A stretch of DNA of 64,000 bases from Serripes groenlandicus (GCA_031761405.1 JASEVX010000008.1:39801483-39865482); one strand, 5' to 3'; shown: positions 41,431-52,555, counted from the stretch's first letter. A program made the numbers and translations. The notes: generated from the letters alone by a model not told the origin.

Positions 41431-41970
41431 TTAAATTCCGCCGCAAATGAGAACATTTTTGTCAGAATAATGTTGAATACTGATTTTGATAACACTTGCT
41501 CAGTTTACGGTTTTTGGTTAATGCATTTGAATAGCAAAAGTCGTTGCGATAGATATTACTTATAAACTACCCAATTTGAAATATAAGTTGGCATATAGCT
41601 ATTCGCAAAATGCCAAATTTCGTATTTAAATTGAAACTCACAGTTGGCATTTAGTTTAATATCTAGACTTGACGTACAATTTAAAAAATAATATCGTCAT
41701 AACTCACGTCCATATCTTTGTCAACTATATGCTCACATACCTAAACTCACTAGTCTCGACTATTATGTTTGTATGATCATATGAGAGCGATACTTACTAT
41801 AGTTTAACTTATAATTCAATTAGTAATGATATTGCAGCAAAATATTGACTCGATTTGCAGTAAAGAGTTGTGTTGAAAAGAGTCACTGCTTCATCATTCA
41901 TCATTTGAAAACTAATTTACTTTTGAATATTTTAATTAAAATGTAAAGCAAAAACTGAAATGAACAAAAA
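41431..41970. other. No feature seen
   Basis: AT-rich with no recognised element or open frame. Confidence 0.4.
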
Positions 41971-41974
41971 CGCA

Positions 41975-43138
41975 TGCTGCGTTTACACTAGGCCACGATG
42001 TCTACGATCTCCGTGATTTGAGAGAATCGTGATGAGCGTCGGGGGTCGTGGGGTCGAATCGTAGTGATCGTGAGGGAACGTGGTGGAATCGTAATGATCG
42101 TAAGGATTGTGACAAACTTTTGGCTGTCAAACATTTTGCCACGATTATGCCAATTTGACGCCAAATCTTGAGCGTGGGAATCGTAGTAAAGCGTAGTAGA
42201 CCTTAGAAGACCTTAACCGAGCGTAACATAACTTAATGCGTCATCGTAGGGGATCTTGATGAACTTGGAAACACGATTCCTTCAAAGTTCACTACGATGT
42301 CACCACGTTTCTATCACGCTCTATCACTCTCTTCTACGATTCAATAGAAAGAGAAATTACATCACGCTGTGACACGTTCTGCTACGAACATCCCGATAGG
42401 CATACACGCTCTGACACGCTTTGATAAGTTCCCGCGCGGTTCCCACGATGTGTACCCACGCTCTGCAAGCTCCATTGCGTTTGCAGCACTGAACAAGGAA
42501 TCATCTATAGTTTTTGGTAGATTAAAAATATGCCAGCCGAAAGGGGAAGGAATGCCTCTGTCAAGAAAGGCCGGGATGCACCACCTCCTCCATCAGCATC
42601 TGAAGAAGTCCCAGCAGAAGTCCCTGTGGAGGCAGCTCAAAGATCACTCACCCCGCCCCCTCAGGAAGAGTTTATATATGCATACATTAGAATTGCCAAT
42701 TAAGCGTCTTCTTCATCTTGTGGATTCATGGTTTGCCTTTGGTATTATCTTTGGAGAGAATTAGAGGGGGTAACCCCTACCTCCTTTTTATACCCAATCG
42801 TGGAGATTTTGCTCAAATTGTGGCCATAAATCGCAGGACATCTTAACAGAGCTTCATGATCGTGAGAGATCTTAACATAATCTAACGGAACGTGACAGAT
42901 CGTGATAGCATATCGTGACGATCGTAACAGAACTTGAGAGAAGGTGATGAAAATCGTGGCAGATCTTGGCCAGAGTCGTGTTGACTATGTAACAAAACGT
43001 TACAGATCGTAACAAAACGTACTGAGAGTGCAGGAAAGCGTAGCAAAACGTAGAAAAAGAAAAACTGATACATTAAATCGTCGAGCTCCAAGATAATCGT
43101 GGACATCGTAGACGTCGTGGCCTAGTGTAAACGCAGCA
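41975..43138. mobile_element. 1.16-kb DNA transposon with tgctgcgtttacactaggcc inverted ends
   Basis: The left end tgctgcgtttacactaggcc, then acgatgtctacgat, is mirrored by atcgtagacgtcgt, then ggcctagtgtaaacgcagca, giving arms of about 40 bases with one or two mismatches. The flanks are compatible with a two-base AT duplication, but this is weak. Both arms are packed with short atcgtga/gatcgta and tcacgat words. One small open frame is inside (42530). No transposase is seen, so it is non-autonomous; the superfamily is not assigned. Confidence 0.88.
42530..42703 (+). CDS. 57-residue open frame inside the DNA transposon
   Basis: It starts MPAERGRNASVKKGRDAPPP, continues with an acidic and Pro/Val/Ala-rich part (SASEEVPAEVPVEAAQ, SLTPPPQEEF) and stops after IRIAN. 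This composition is unlike the translated AT-rich DNA around it and resembles the start of a nuclear or DNA-binding protein. It could be a captured exon or the first exon of a lost transposon gene. A GC-rich stretch coincides with it. I do not recognise a family. Confidence 0.4.
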   Translation: MPAERGRNASVKKGRDAPPPPSASEEVPAEVPVEAAQRSLTPPPQEEFIYAYIRIAN

Positions 43139-43500
43139 TAATGGCTTCAACGAAATCAACAATTGGCAGCCGATGAGATTAAAGAATACTATTATTGAAA
43201 TGGGATGCCATGTCTACACGACAATAAACATGCCAAAAGCAAGCAACACCATGTACAATATATGTATTTTTTTAAAGTAAAGGGGGATACCTGGGATGTT
43301 TAATTTCCAAACGTGACAAGTGGTCGATCCACTCGACCGATGCCAGCGGGTGGTCGGGTGTAATAACCGATAAGACAAGATCTAATCCAATTTTTTCATT
43401 CAGAGGTTCATGATTAATAATTATCCACGGTACTAGAGGGAAAATATAAGTCTGATCGCTCAGTTGAATTTGTTCGTATGATGTTTCAAGCTACTTATAA
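43139..43500. other. No feature seen
   Basis: Flank of the DNA transposon, AT-rich, with no element recognised. Confidence 0.4.
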
Positions 43501-43550
43501 CATTTATTTCAGTTGTATCACGCCGTTTCCTCGATAAGTTGCCAGTATTT

Positions 43551-43935
43551 GTAGCAACGAGTTTTGTAATAAAAACGAGTTTTGCAATAAATTATTGCAA
43601 AACTCGTTGCGATGACAAAAATTGTAATAATATTTTTTACAACCAGAATTGCAATAAAAGTGAGTTTTGTAATAAAACCGCTCCAACGTTTTAGAAGTCG
43701 ACTTACAAACATGTTGTGAGTTGTGATGATATTCTTTAGTCAGTAGCAACGAGTTTTGTAATAAAAACGAGTTTTGCAATAAATTATTGCAAAACTTGTT
43801 GCGATGACAAAAATTGTAATAATATTTTTTACAACGAGAATTGCAATAAAAGTGAGTTTTGTAATAAAACCGCTCCAACGTTTTAGAACTCCACTTACAA
43901 ACATGTTGTGGGCTGTGATTATATTCTTTAGTCAA
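43551..43935. repeat. 192-bp direct repeat, two copies, each with a 17-bp-arm palindrome
   Basis: gtagcaacgagttttgtaat begins both copies (43551, 43743). Each contains aacgagttttgcaataa, one base, then ttattgcaaaactcgtt (the second copy has one change, acttgtt). Copies are about 97% alike. Confidence 0.9.
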
Positions 43936-44175
43936 TACACACATAATTACAAGGATATGGCACATCGGAACACGATTTTGCGTTGTGCCATTAAAGCAAT
44001 TCTTTCAATATCCAAAACCGGTTTTACATCTGCTTTCTCACACACCAGCGAGTCAGTCATTATGCTAACCCACAATTCATAAACTGGGCTGGGAAAAGCA
44101 ATTATACCATTTAAAAAGGTATTTCGCTCAGTTTAAACGAAGTATTAAATGTACATGTGCATAATATTTAACAGA

Positions 44176-44283
44176 GCTCTAGATAAGAAGAGTATTTCGC
44201 ATCCCCAAATCCTTATTTGACCCTCAAACCCTATGTTGTGGGTACTCAAAAGAATCGTCTCAGTTCACCCCTCCTTATCTAGT
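44176..44283. mobile_element. MITE with ctagataag ends
   Basis: ctagataagaagagt at the left, ctccttatctag at the right. The core is caaaccctatgttgtgggta, ctcaaaagaatcgtctcag. One palindrome arm of the core is missing. Confidence 0.7.
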
Positions 44284-44370
44284 CCTCTTTACTAATTAAT
44301 AACAAGCATTATCCCGTTGGATTCCTGCAGCCCGTATCATCTCCCCTGATATTTGAGATTATTTTTAACC

Positions 44371-44637
44371 TATGAGCCGTCCCACGAGAAAAACAGCATT
44401 GTGGACTTTGCGTATAGTATCGATCCGGATCAGCCTAAGCATGCCGCGTTGGCTAACCCGGACAGACACTTTTCGCCTCCTGTGGATTTCCTGTTTCAGG
44501 AGTTATTACTCTATACCTCTATCCCCCAGAGACGGAATGTGTCGTCCCGGATTAGCATGCGCGAACTGCACAGGCTTATCTGGGTAGATTCATTACGCAG
44601 AGTCCATAATGATGGTTTTCTCGTGTAACGGCTCATA
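44371..44637. mobile_element. 267-bp MITE with tatgagccgt inverted ends
   Basis: tatgagccgtcccacgagaa and ttctcgtgtaacggctcata. The best full-length member: ctcctgtggatttcctgttt lies between two GC-rich inverted blocks. Confidence 0.88.
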
Positions 44638-44764
44638 TATATGAAATAGTTTTCGCTAGATGTTAATAAATGAGTATCAAAATGCACGAATGAGTTTGAA
44701 CCGAGATTCGGTTGTATGGTGCGATTTCTCGGAAAGAAAACGATTAATAATCGTTGTTCATGTA

Positions 44765-46020
44765 CATTTAAATGTATAGGGTCAATTTGAGTCGACCTTT
44801 GATGCCGTGTTGTCAGACCCAAAATACGCTCATTGAAGTATTTTGGTCTGGTTTCAATGAGATTTTATCTTTGCTCTCCTGAAACTTTTAATTAGAATCA
44901 TCTTTTAGGCCGCACTCGTTGTTTAGAATATAAAAGAAAGAAACATGGATATTTATGGGATCCGGAAATGAGGTAAAAATGGTCCAAAGTTCCACACGGC
45001 ATAATATCCGAAGGAGTATTTAAGATTGAATTTGAACAGCGATACACACGTGGTTTCTCTGCGAAATCTCCGTAAATACATATATAGCCGAACGAGGCAC
45101 GATCGGACAAAATATTACAAATGTCATCTCGAGTGTTTTTTATACCATGCCCAGCCAGACGGAAATGTCATTGGATACCATTTCCGCCTCACCTTTGGCA
45201 TCGAAATTTGTTTATAATATAAAAACTTAGGATAGGGAATCCGTTAATATTTCTGGTTATGTATTCAATAGATCCAAGTTTCCTTAAAATGTGAATCATT
45301 CAGGTTACATTCAATCTCGTCAAAACCAGACCTCAATTTCGTTGCAGTAGCAAACGCACTGATGACCGTCTGTCGTCTCAGATTGAACTTTGCGTCAGCC
45401 AATCAAGTGGTAGCCTACAAAATCGTTAAGTAACAATAGGGGAGATAACCCGTATAAATAACGATATATAGAAGCGGTGATTGCCGAGTGTTCAGGTTGC
45501 TTTGTTTTATTAGGGTGTTTTCGCCCCTTTCAACATTAGTTCAGTTATATCACGGCGACAGTTCACTTATTCATGATCACTGGGTAAACAAATCAGTACT
45601 AGGCTAGAAAACAGAAGGACACTCCACCATGAGCGTAGTGCCGCGACTGGGGATCCAACCCGGGACACCCGGTTTCAAATTCCCGACGCTAACCACTCGA
45701 CCACAGCGGATTCTTCCAGATTGTATAGACTATTAAGATGTATAGAGTCAAGAAGAGACGACCTTGTATGCGGTGTCGTCACTTCAATATAAGGACAGCG
45801 ACATATTTTGTCAGATTTCGATGAGATAGGATTACCCTCAGCGATGTATGGGCAAATGATCCGAATATGGCAAAGTATTTATCCCGAGGTCAACATCCGC
45901 AAATAACCGAGCATTTGTCCGTTTGGACAAAATATAGCAAATGTCATCTCGAGTGTTTGTTTGTACCGTGACCAGTCACACGGAACTGTCATTGGACACC
46001 AATGGTGAATCTAATTGAAC
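44765..46020. repeat. Dispersed complex repeat, two tandem-like copies split by a SINE
   Basis: gtatagggtcaatttgagtc, gttgtcagacccaaaatac, acaaaatattacaaatgtca and tctcgagtgtttt recur as agatgtatagagtcaag, gtcgtcacttcaatata, acaaaatatagcaaatgtca and tctcgagtgtttg at 45730-45960. They also share blocks with 10650-11010. Confidence 0.6.
45514..45714 (-). mobile_element. tRNA-derived SINE (family A), minus
   Basis: ttcagttatatcacggcgac, actggggatccaacccggga and ctaaccactcgaccacagcg. Confidence 0.8.
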
Positions 46021-46334
46021 GTGCTATGTCCGCCTTTTTTAATTTAGAGTGAACGGATATAATGTTATTTTAATGTAGCCTTTTGATGCCACGTCACAGT
46101 GAAATTAACCTCTGTGGGGTTGAATATAATCTTTACCGGTTCTGATATTTTTTAGAGTCAACTGCTTCAATATATTTTTTGGTGAAACCCATTATTGCTG
46201 ATAAAAGTAAAACTCATGTTAATATATACGAGCAATTTGTCCTTTTCAAACAATGTTTTCAGAGGTAGGCTGCGTCTTACGCGTCAGATGCCGTCCTCAT
46301 ACACGAACACAAATCAAAGACTTTCAGATTAGAT

Positions 46335-46728
46335 TACATGCTACGTAGTAAAAGTAGTTATCGCCAATAATTATAAACAATAAAAGTCATCACTAATCAT
46401 TATAAGTAAAAGTAGTAATCACTAATTAACATAAGTAATACTAGTCCTCACTAATGGTCATAAGTAATAATAGTAATCACTAATTATCATAAGTAATAGT
46501 AGTTATCATTGAATAGCATAAGTAATAAAAGTCATCAATAAGTATATAAGTAATACAAATAATCACTAATTAACATAAGTAATAAAAGTAATAACTAATT
46601 ACCATAGGCAATAGTAGTAATCACTAATTATCATAAGTAATAAAAGTCATCACTAATTATCATAAGTAATAAAAGTCATCACTAAGTATCATACATAATA
46701 AAAGTCATCACTTAGTATCAAAGGCTTT
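46335..46728. repeat. About 29-bp minisatellite, 13 copies
   Basis: The unit is aagtaataaaagtcatcact, aattatcat, with agtagtaatc variants. Confidence 0.9.
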
Positions 46729-47588
46729 AAACTGTTTGGTAAAGGGACAAGACTCTGATTTTGTGGAGACGTAGGCTGGTGTAGTCTGATCTTTATCGCC
46801 AGTGTTATTAAAATTCCTTATGTCATTTTTCCCGTGACGTAACTCGAATCCGGTTTTTGAATTTCAAGCTGGGTCAATGTTTGATGTCTGACGCCTCTCT
46901 CTCTGATTGGTTTTACACTCGTCGGACGTAACGTGTGGTCGGTCGTGTAGCCTCTCTGCAATGGTCCAGGGTAAGGCGTACTTGTATCAATCATGGTGTG
47001 AGCTACATGTACACTGTTTGTATTTTGTAAGAAGTTTCTTCAAGTGCTAGATTACATGTAGACGGACGGTAAGCACAGATTCGACGTAGATTTCACTGAT
47101 CAAGTGTTCAACACACACACATTCACACATACACACTTCATCTGACGTGGTTCGTGAACATCATCCAGTGGCAATGACCCATATTCAGACTATTGCTGAT
47201 GAAATAATAACAATCTGGGAAAAAAGATCAAAGTACTTCTAGGACAGTGAATAGAAACTATTTTATGAAAAAATAAGGAGAAACAATAGACTCTGTGAGG
47301 GATGTTTCATTTCCCTACAATGTAATAAAATGTAGCCTATAGCGGTAAGACACTTCTTTTGAATTATTGACAGCGCAACATGGTATTTATAGAATTGGCT
47401 AAATGGTTTTCTTATTTCATAGATGACTTGATATATTACAAAATGTAATACAGGCATGGGAATTTCTTGAATCGATTTAATAACGTCAAGGTTATGTGCT
47501 TCTAAAATTAAGTAAAGAAAAACAATATCAAATATGTTCCATGAGTTCAAGGGAAACAGAGAAGCATTGATTGTCAAGATTACCATGC
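46729..47588. other. No feature seen
   Basis: It contains a GC-richer patch near 46860-46990 (ctctctctctgattggtttt) and a short ca-rich run at 47110. No exon could be assigned. Confidence 0.35.
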
Positions 47589-47801
47589 TTAACCCTTTCA
47601 GCGCCGAATTGTTTAAAGTAGACTCTTCCATGTTCAAACTCGGACGACTCTATTTTCATGTTAAAGGATTTTTGGAATATTTTTATAACTCACAGCCAAA
47701 CAATGCAGATCTCAGGTGAGACAGCTCGTTACGAGCTGACTCACCTGAATCTGCATTGTTTGCAAAAAGCTCAATATTGCCTTCGGCGCTGAAAGAGTTA
47801 A
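47589..47801. mobile_element. 213-bp MITE, second copy
   Basis: ttaaccctttcagcgccgaa at the left, ttcggcgctgaaagagttaa at the right, flush with TTAA. About 95% the same as 41023-41235, so the family moved recently. Confidence 0.9.
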
Positions 47802-48289
47802 GATTGGGAGGAGTTGAACATTAACCCCCAGAATGATCGGATATTTTGTTATCGTCTGCGTCAATCAATCAAAGGGAAGAGAAATAGGACATCTTGAAAA
47901 TTGGAAGCCATATCTCTTTTACCCACAGTGTTTCCAGAAATCATCTGCTTCACAGATGCCAGAAGTCTCCTTCGTCAGATAAAGAGTTAATTCGTCTAAT
48001 AATAGATTAGACAGGCCGCATGCAGTTTTTACATCTAAATTCAAATGTTTAACAATTGACCCGGTTACATGCAGACTTTTTATTAATTGAATTCCAATTG
48101 ATTTCTATTCAATTTAAAGTCATTAACCTACTGGTCCACACTTTTTAGTATCGTATATAATTTCTTTTTTTCATATCAAAGTAACCTTCTTTTAATACAA
48201 TTTTTATAGCAAAATAACTGGCAAACGAATACATTGAACGTGATCTAATTTTTAGAAATAAATAACCAATTTATCCAATCGTACACCTC

Positions 48290-48560
48290 ATTTATTCTTT
48301 CCCAATCTGCACACGGATTTTGACATATTGAGACGGATTTTGACATATTTGAGACGGATTTTGACATATTTGCAGCATACGCCATTTTAATGTCACAAAA
48401 GGAGAAATTGCTCATAATGAGCTGTTTCTCCGTTTCTCACAATGCTTTCAAATTTATAGAATTTATGTTTCCATTTATAGAACTGTTCTACATGTTTGCA
48501 TCGAAGTTGCATAGTCTTCTGCTTCATATGTATTGTATGTGGGGACATCGTTCGCAAACT
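48290..48560. mobile_element. TTAA-type MITE, degraded
   Basis: aggagaaattgctcataatg, agctgtttctccg in the centre and tgtattgtatgtgggga at the right. The left part has a triplicated acggattttgacatatt. Confidence 0.55.
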
Positions 48561-48585
48561 ATACAAACCGACATCAGACAACATA

Positions 48586-48833
48586 TCGAGGGCTTGGCGT
48601 GAAACGGTTGTAACTAAAAACCTAATTTGAGATCCCTGGTTTAGGGGCAATTTTTACCCCTTTGTAAACAATGCAAATTTAGGTGCCATTGCTCAGAACG
48701 AGCAATAGCACCTAAATTACCATTGTTTACCAAGAAATATGATTTTACGCTTATAAAGACTTTATGGCGAGGTGATTAACCTTGTTAAAAAAATACCAAT
48801 TTTAGTTAAAACCGTTTCACGCCAAGCCCTCGA
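48586..48833. mobile_element. 248-bp MITE, second copy of the tcgagggcttgg family
   Basis: tcgagggcttggcgtgaaac, ggttgtaactaaaa at the left; ttttagttaaaaccgtttca, cgccaagccctcga at the right. It carries a longer internal foldback, ttaggtgccattgctcagaa, cgagcaatagcacctaa. Confidence 0.88.
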
Positions 48834-49030
48834 CATGAGCCGTTCCACGAAAAACCAACATTGTGGACAATATCAAACCCGACATCGCTACTGCAACATA
48901 ATATTCCCTATTTATACGTTCCCTCTCGACTTCGAGTTATCACTGTTTATTCTTGTCTAGGTATTCAAAGTTCATTATTCGATTACTCATTCTTATAAAA
49001 TTACATTTACACTGGACCCTGTGTATAAAG
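48834..49030. other. MITE end fragment then plain sequence
   Basis: atgagccgttccacgaaaaa, ccaacattgtggac at 48835 is the end of the gagccgt family only; nothing else is recognised. Confidence 0.4.
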
Positions 49031-49049
49031 ACCAATCATGACAAGACAA

Positions 49050-50113
49050 CAGGGTGGGCAATACTGGGAAAATCCGGCTTTTATTGGGTTTTACTGGGCA
49101 ATACTGGGTAATACTGGGTAATATGAAATACTAGTATTTTTACTTGTTTTGTAAAGTTAAAACTTCAATAAAGAAGTGTTTTATAAGTCTCTGCCTAAGG
49201 CTCTTATTAGATACTGTATTCGTCTGAGTGAGTATTGGTCAAGAAAATCTAAATCATACATTATTTGTACATGAATGCACATGAACAATGGTTAAAAGTT
49301 CTTTCTTTAAAATGAATACATGTAGATTCGATTCTCATTCTGTTTGATTTGGTTAAACTGTAAACATGAAACCGAAAGATCCAATTTGGATTTTTTTATA
49401 TATAACTAAGGATGGTACAAAGAAAGTTGCAAACTGCAAAGCCTGTACAACTGTTGTTAGTGCAAAAAGTGAAAGACTTAGAGGATAAAATCCTACCAAA
49501 GTCATTAACAAATGAGTCTACAACAATGAATGTTTCACCAATTGTTTGGTGGAAGACATCTCGGTACCCAGGCATAAGGTTTGTGTCATGAGGCAAAACA
49601 AGCGGCTTCATTTCACCTCAAGAATTATTCATCAGTACAATATTGTCACAGCCAATTTGCCCAGGGTATCATACGAATAGCCTGGGTACCGAGGATGGGT
49701 GGAAGAGTGCAGAAAAAATAATAGTACCTAATCCCTTATTTTGTCAGTAAGCCAGGAAACTAATAGGCATGCCTGCAAGTTCTGCTTCCATTAAGAGTAT
49801 AGTTTGAACTTTGGTTTAATTCAAGCAAAACTTTGAAACAAACTAGGCATACACAAAAGTGCAAAACTTGTATTCTGTTATAGAATGTTGAGAGGAAAAG
49901 ATGAAATTGAATGGTGAAGTAGTTGCTCTAAATGTTTCTGTGATATAATGTATATATTTAGCAATAATACAATGAAATCATAGCATGTCTTAACTATTCT
50001 TTGTAAAAATAAGCTTAAACAATCGTATTACCCATTATTGCCCAGAACTGCCCATTTCATGGAGTATTGCCCAGCCCGGGTAAACCCGGGCGGTCAATAC
50101 TTTGCCAACCCTG
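49050..50113 (+). mobile_element. hAT-type DNA transposon, 1,064 bp, decayed
   Basis: It starts cagggtgggcaatactggg and ends cttgccaaccctg-like (tttgccaaccctg). An identical 8-base caagacaa flanks it at 49042-49049 and 50114-50121. Short CAGGG-type ends and 8-bp duplications are hallmarks of hAT elements. Near both ends, actgggtaatactgggtaat and attacccattattgcccaga form subterminal inverted repeats. Inside is a BED zinc-finger relic; the rest of the transposase is missing or unreadable. Confidence 0.88.
49366..49488 (+). pseudogene. BED zinc-finger relic of a hAT transposase
   Basis: The frame reads MKPKDPIWIFLYITKDGTKK, then VANCKACTTVVSAKSERLRG, then a stop. The W-x-F-(x)n-A-x-C-x2-C layout is the first half of a BED finger as found at the start of hAT transposases. 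The stop falls where the zinc-binding His region would come, so no complete finger can form. Confidence 0.75.
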
Positions 50114-50130
50114 CAAGACAATAATCTCTT

Positions 50131-50425
50131 TTTTGTTCACGGGTGGTCTTTATTTGCAGGGTCATTTATGCAGAAAATGAGTAATTTGGACACTAAAAGT
50201 ATGGTTATTTAAGAGCATTACTATTAAAATGTGGTCGTTAGCACGGGTTTCACTGTTAATGAATCATGGAGCGACAACAAATGGTCTTTGTTAACGGGTG
50301 GTCTTTATTTGCAGGGTCATTTATGCAGAAAATGAGTTATTTGGAAACTAAAAGAATGGTAGTTTAAGACAGGGAAGTGCTGCTCCAATGTGGTCGTTAG
50401 CACAGGTTTAACTATATATGAATTC
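50131..50425. repeat. About 145-bp direct repeat, two copies
   Basis: cgggtggtctttatttgcag, ggtcatttatgcagaaaatg and atgtggtcgttagcac occur at 50140 and 50300 in the same order. Confidence 0.85.
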
Positions 50426-50574
50426 AACAAGATAAACAACATACCAAACAAAAAACACCACACAATCACCCTGACTCTAAAGTTATTTAATTCATACAGA
50501 CGACGTTTAAAAAAGAAAACCGAGAGCTGATGACATTTGTGAATAATTTTATTTCAAATATTTCTATATTTCAG

Positions 50575-50629
50575 TCCAAGAATGATCCACTTCTTCAAAG
50601 AGTGATAAAAGAGAAACATCTTGATACTG
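50575..50629 (+). CDS. Tentative upstream exon of the metalloprotease gene
   Basis: It lies between a good acceptor (tatttcag) and donor (G/GTAGGT), is open in one frame, and gives SKNDPLLQRVIKEKHLDTG (phase 0 to phase 1). It is on the same strand, upstream of the recognised exons. A further exon (phase 1 to 2) would be needed to join it to 54839, and I did not find one. It could be chance. Confidence 0.3.
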
Positions 50630-50834
50630 GTAGGTTTTAGAGTTACATTTCCATTTCCAGTTCACAAGGTTGTGTCCAGAATGATCTAACACGGTAGTCA
50701 TTAAACGGTTGATAGTCCTATTAGTTCTATGTGAGATTTATTAGCCCAACACATCTTTCAACTGGTATGGTCGCAGCCAACAACTACTAGGATATTAACC
50801 TAACACTTTCGTTTCATTTATTGTATACAACAGA

Positions 50835-50960
50835 GGACTTGATAAGGAGGCGTATTCTGGTTGATTCTACGCTATATTTATCTTATTATTCAACCAAACC
50901 CTATGTAGTGGGTACTCAAAAGAATTGTCTCATTGAATACTCACCTAATTTATATTTCTG
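50835..50960. mobile_element. Half MITE of the ctagataag family
   Basis: gaggacttgataaggag, and caaaccctatgtagtgggta, ctcaaaagaattgtctcatt. The second arm is absent. Confidence 0.55.
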
Positions 50961-51069
50961 AATATTCATAAAAACTACTCTTAAATGAAATATTACTTAC
51001 AATTAACCTTAGAACACCAACGCTCGCTTGGATATAGAGGTCCAGTGCAGTACGACCAGTTCTTAAAAT

Positions 51070-51325
51070 GATTGTTTGGACTTTACGCTGTTTTCATAAT
51101 TTGTTTAGTTATATCATCGCGTTTCCTGGGTAAGTTATCAGCACTTCTGGTCCGTTTATCCTGACACCAGTCAGTGTCGCAATGCTAACCCGGCAATACT
51201 GAGAGCAAAGAAAGACGGCCACTACTACAATTTTAACGTCTTTTGTGAGACCCGACCGTTGATCGAACCGCGACCTCTTGTACCTAGGCAGAAGTACTAC
51301 GGACCACTACACCACCGAAGCGGTC
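51070..51325 (-). mobile_element. SINE (family B), minus
   Basis: gtttagttatatcatcgcgt, taatgctaacccggcaa-like (aatgctaacccggcaatact), acccgaccgttgatcgaacc and accactacaccaccgaagcg. Confidence 0.75.
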
Positions 51326-51592
51326 TAAATACAAAAGGTTATGGTATTTGGGATAAAACTCTTACAATTTTGTTCAGAGTACTAATTAACCCTTTCACAC
51401 ATACAGGCGTTTTCTAACAACTCTGCAACTGACGTCATTCGAATAAGAAATGCCACAACTCGTTTCAATAAGTATGCTTTGAAATGGTCAAAGAGTATTT
51501 TTCCTATCGTCATATATCAACCGACTAAGGTTTTAGAGCGCTGACTCCCTCTAAAGCGGTAGGCTTGAATTTGATCCCCGGTCGTGTTATAC

Positions 51593-52192
51593 AATATTGT
51601 TTAAATGGAGGTAACGGCTTAATGCCCAGTTATGGGGATTCGGTCCCCGGTCGTGTAATTTCATTTCTGAACTGATGGTAACGGCTTGATGCCCAGTTCT
51701 GGGGATTCGGTCCCCGGTCGTGTAATTTCATTTCTGAACTGATGGTAACGGCTTGACGCCCAGTTCTAGGGATTCGGTCCCCGGTCGTGTAATTTCATTT
51801 CTGAACTGATGGTAACGGCTTGACGCCCAGTTCTAGGGATTCGGTCCCCGGTCGTGTAATTTCATTTCTTAACTGCTGGTAACGGCTTGACGCCAAGTTC
51901 TGGGGATTCAATCCTCGGTTGTGTAATATCATTTCTGAACTGATGGTTACGGCTTGACGCCAAGTTCTGGGGATTCAATCCTCGGTTGTGTAATATCATT
52001 TCTGAACTGATGGTAACGGCTTGACGCCTAGTTCTTGGGATTCGATCCCCGGTTGTGTAATATCGTTTCTGAACTGATGGTAACAGCTTGATGCCCAGTT
52101 CTTGGGATTCGATCCCCGGTTGTGTAATATCATTTTGAAATGGAGGTAACAGCTTGATGCCCAGTTCTTGGGATTCGATCCCCGGTCGTGAT
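51593..52192. repeat. About 60-67-bp minisatellite, nine copies, with tRNA B-box-like core
   Basis: The unit is ggtaacggcttgatgcccag, ttctggggattcggtccccg, gtcgtgtaatttcatttctg, aactgat. gggattcgatccccggtcgt resembles the B-box part of the SINE heads in this window, so the array may have grown out of a SINE. Confidence 0.9.
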
Positions 52193-52429
52193 ATGATATG
52201 ACATAGTTTATATGGTCTAATCGGCCTGTAAACAAACCAAACAAACCACAACTGTTTGAAACAACACAAATTGCCTGCCAATAACCAATACCTAATATAT
52301 CAAAGTTTACAGAGATGTAATCTGTTTCAGGTTATTCAAAATGTGCCTGAAAAGGGGAAAGATCAAAATAATGCGTGTATTAAAACGTTTAGATATCTAG
52401 AGAATGAAAAGAATTGACTTGAAGTAGGT

Positions 52430-52545
52430 TTGAAATCATTGTGTGAAAAGGAGGAATTGCTCATTGTCAGCAACGGCTCCATTTCCTACAATATTTTCAA
52501 TATTCGTCAGCTATAGTATCTTTCACGGAAAGGGTTCAGCTATTA
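52430..52545. mobile_element. TTAA-type MITE fragment
   Basis: aaggaggaattgctcattgt, cagcaacggctccatttcct and cacggaaagggttc. Confidence 0.5.
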
Positions 52546-52555
52546 TGGAAACGAT

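Noticed and set aside
51862..52281. 139-codon minus frame with repeated PGIESQELG
   Set aside because: It is the minisatellite with the B-box-like core, not a protein family.
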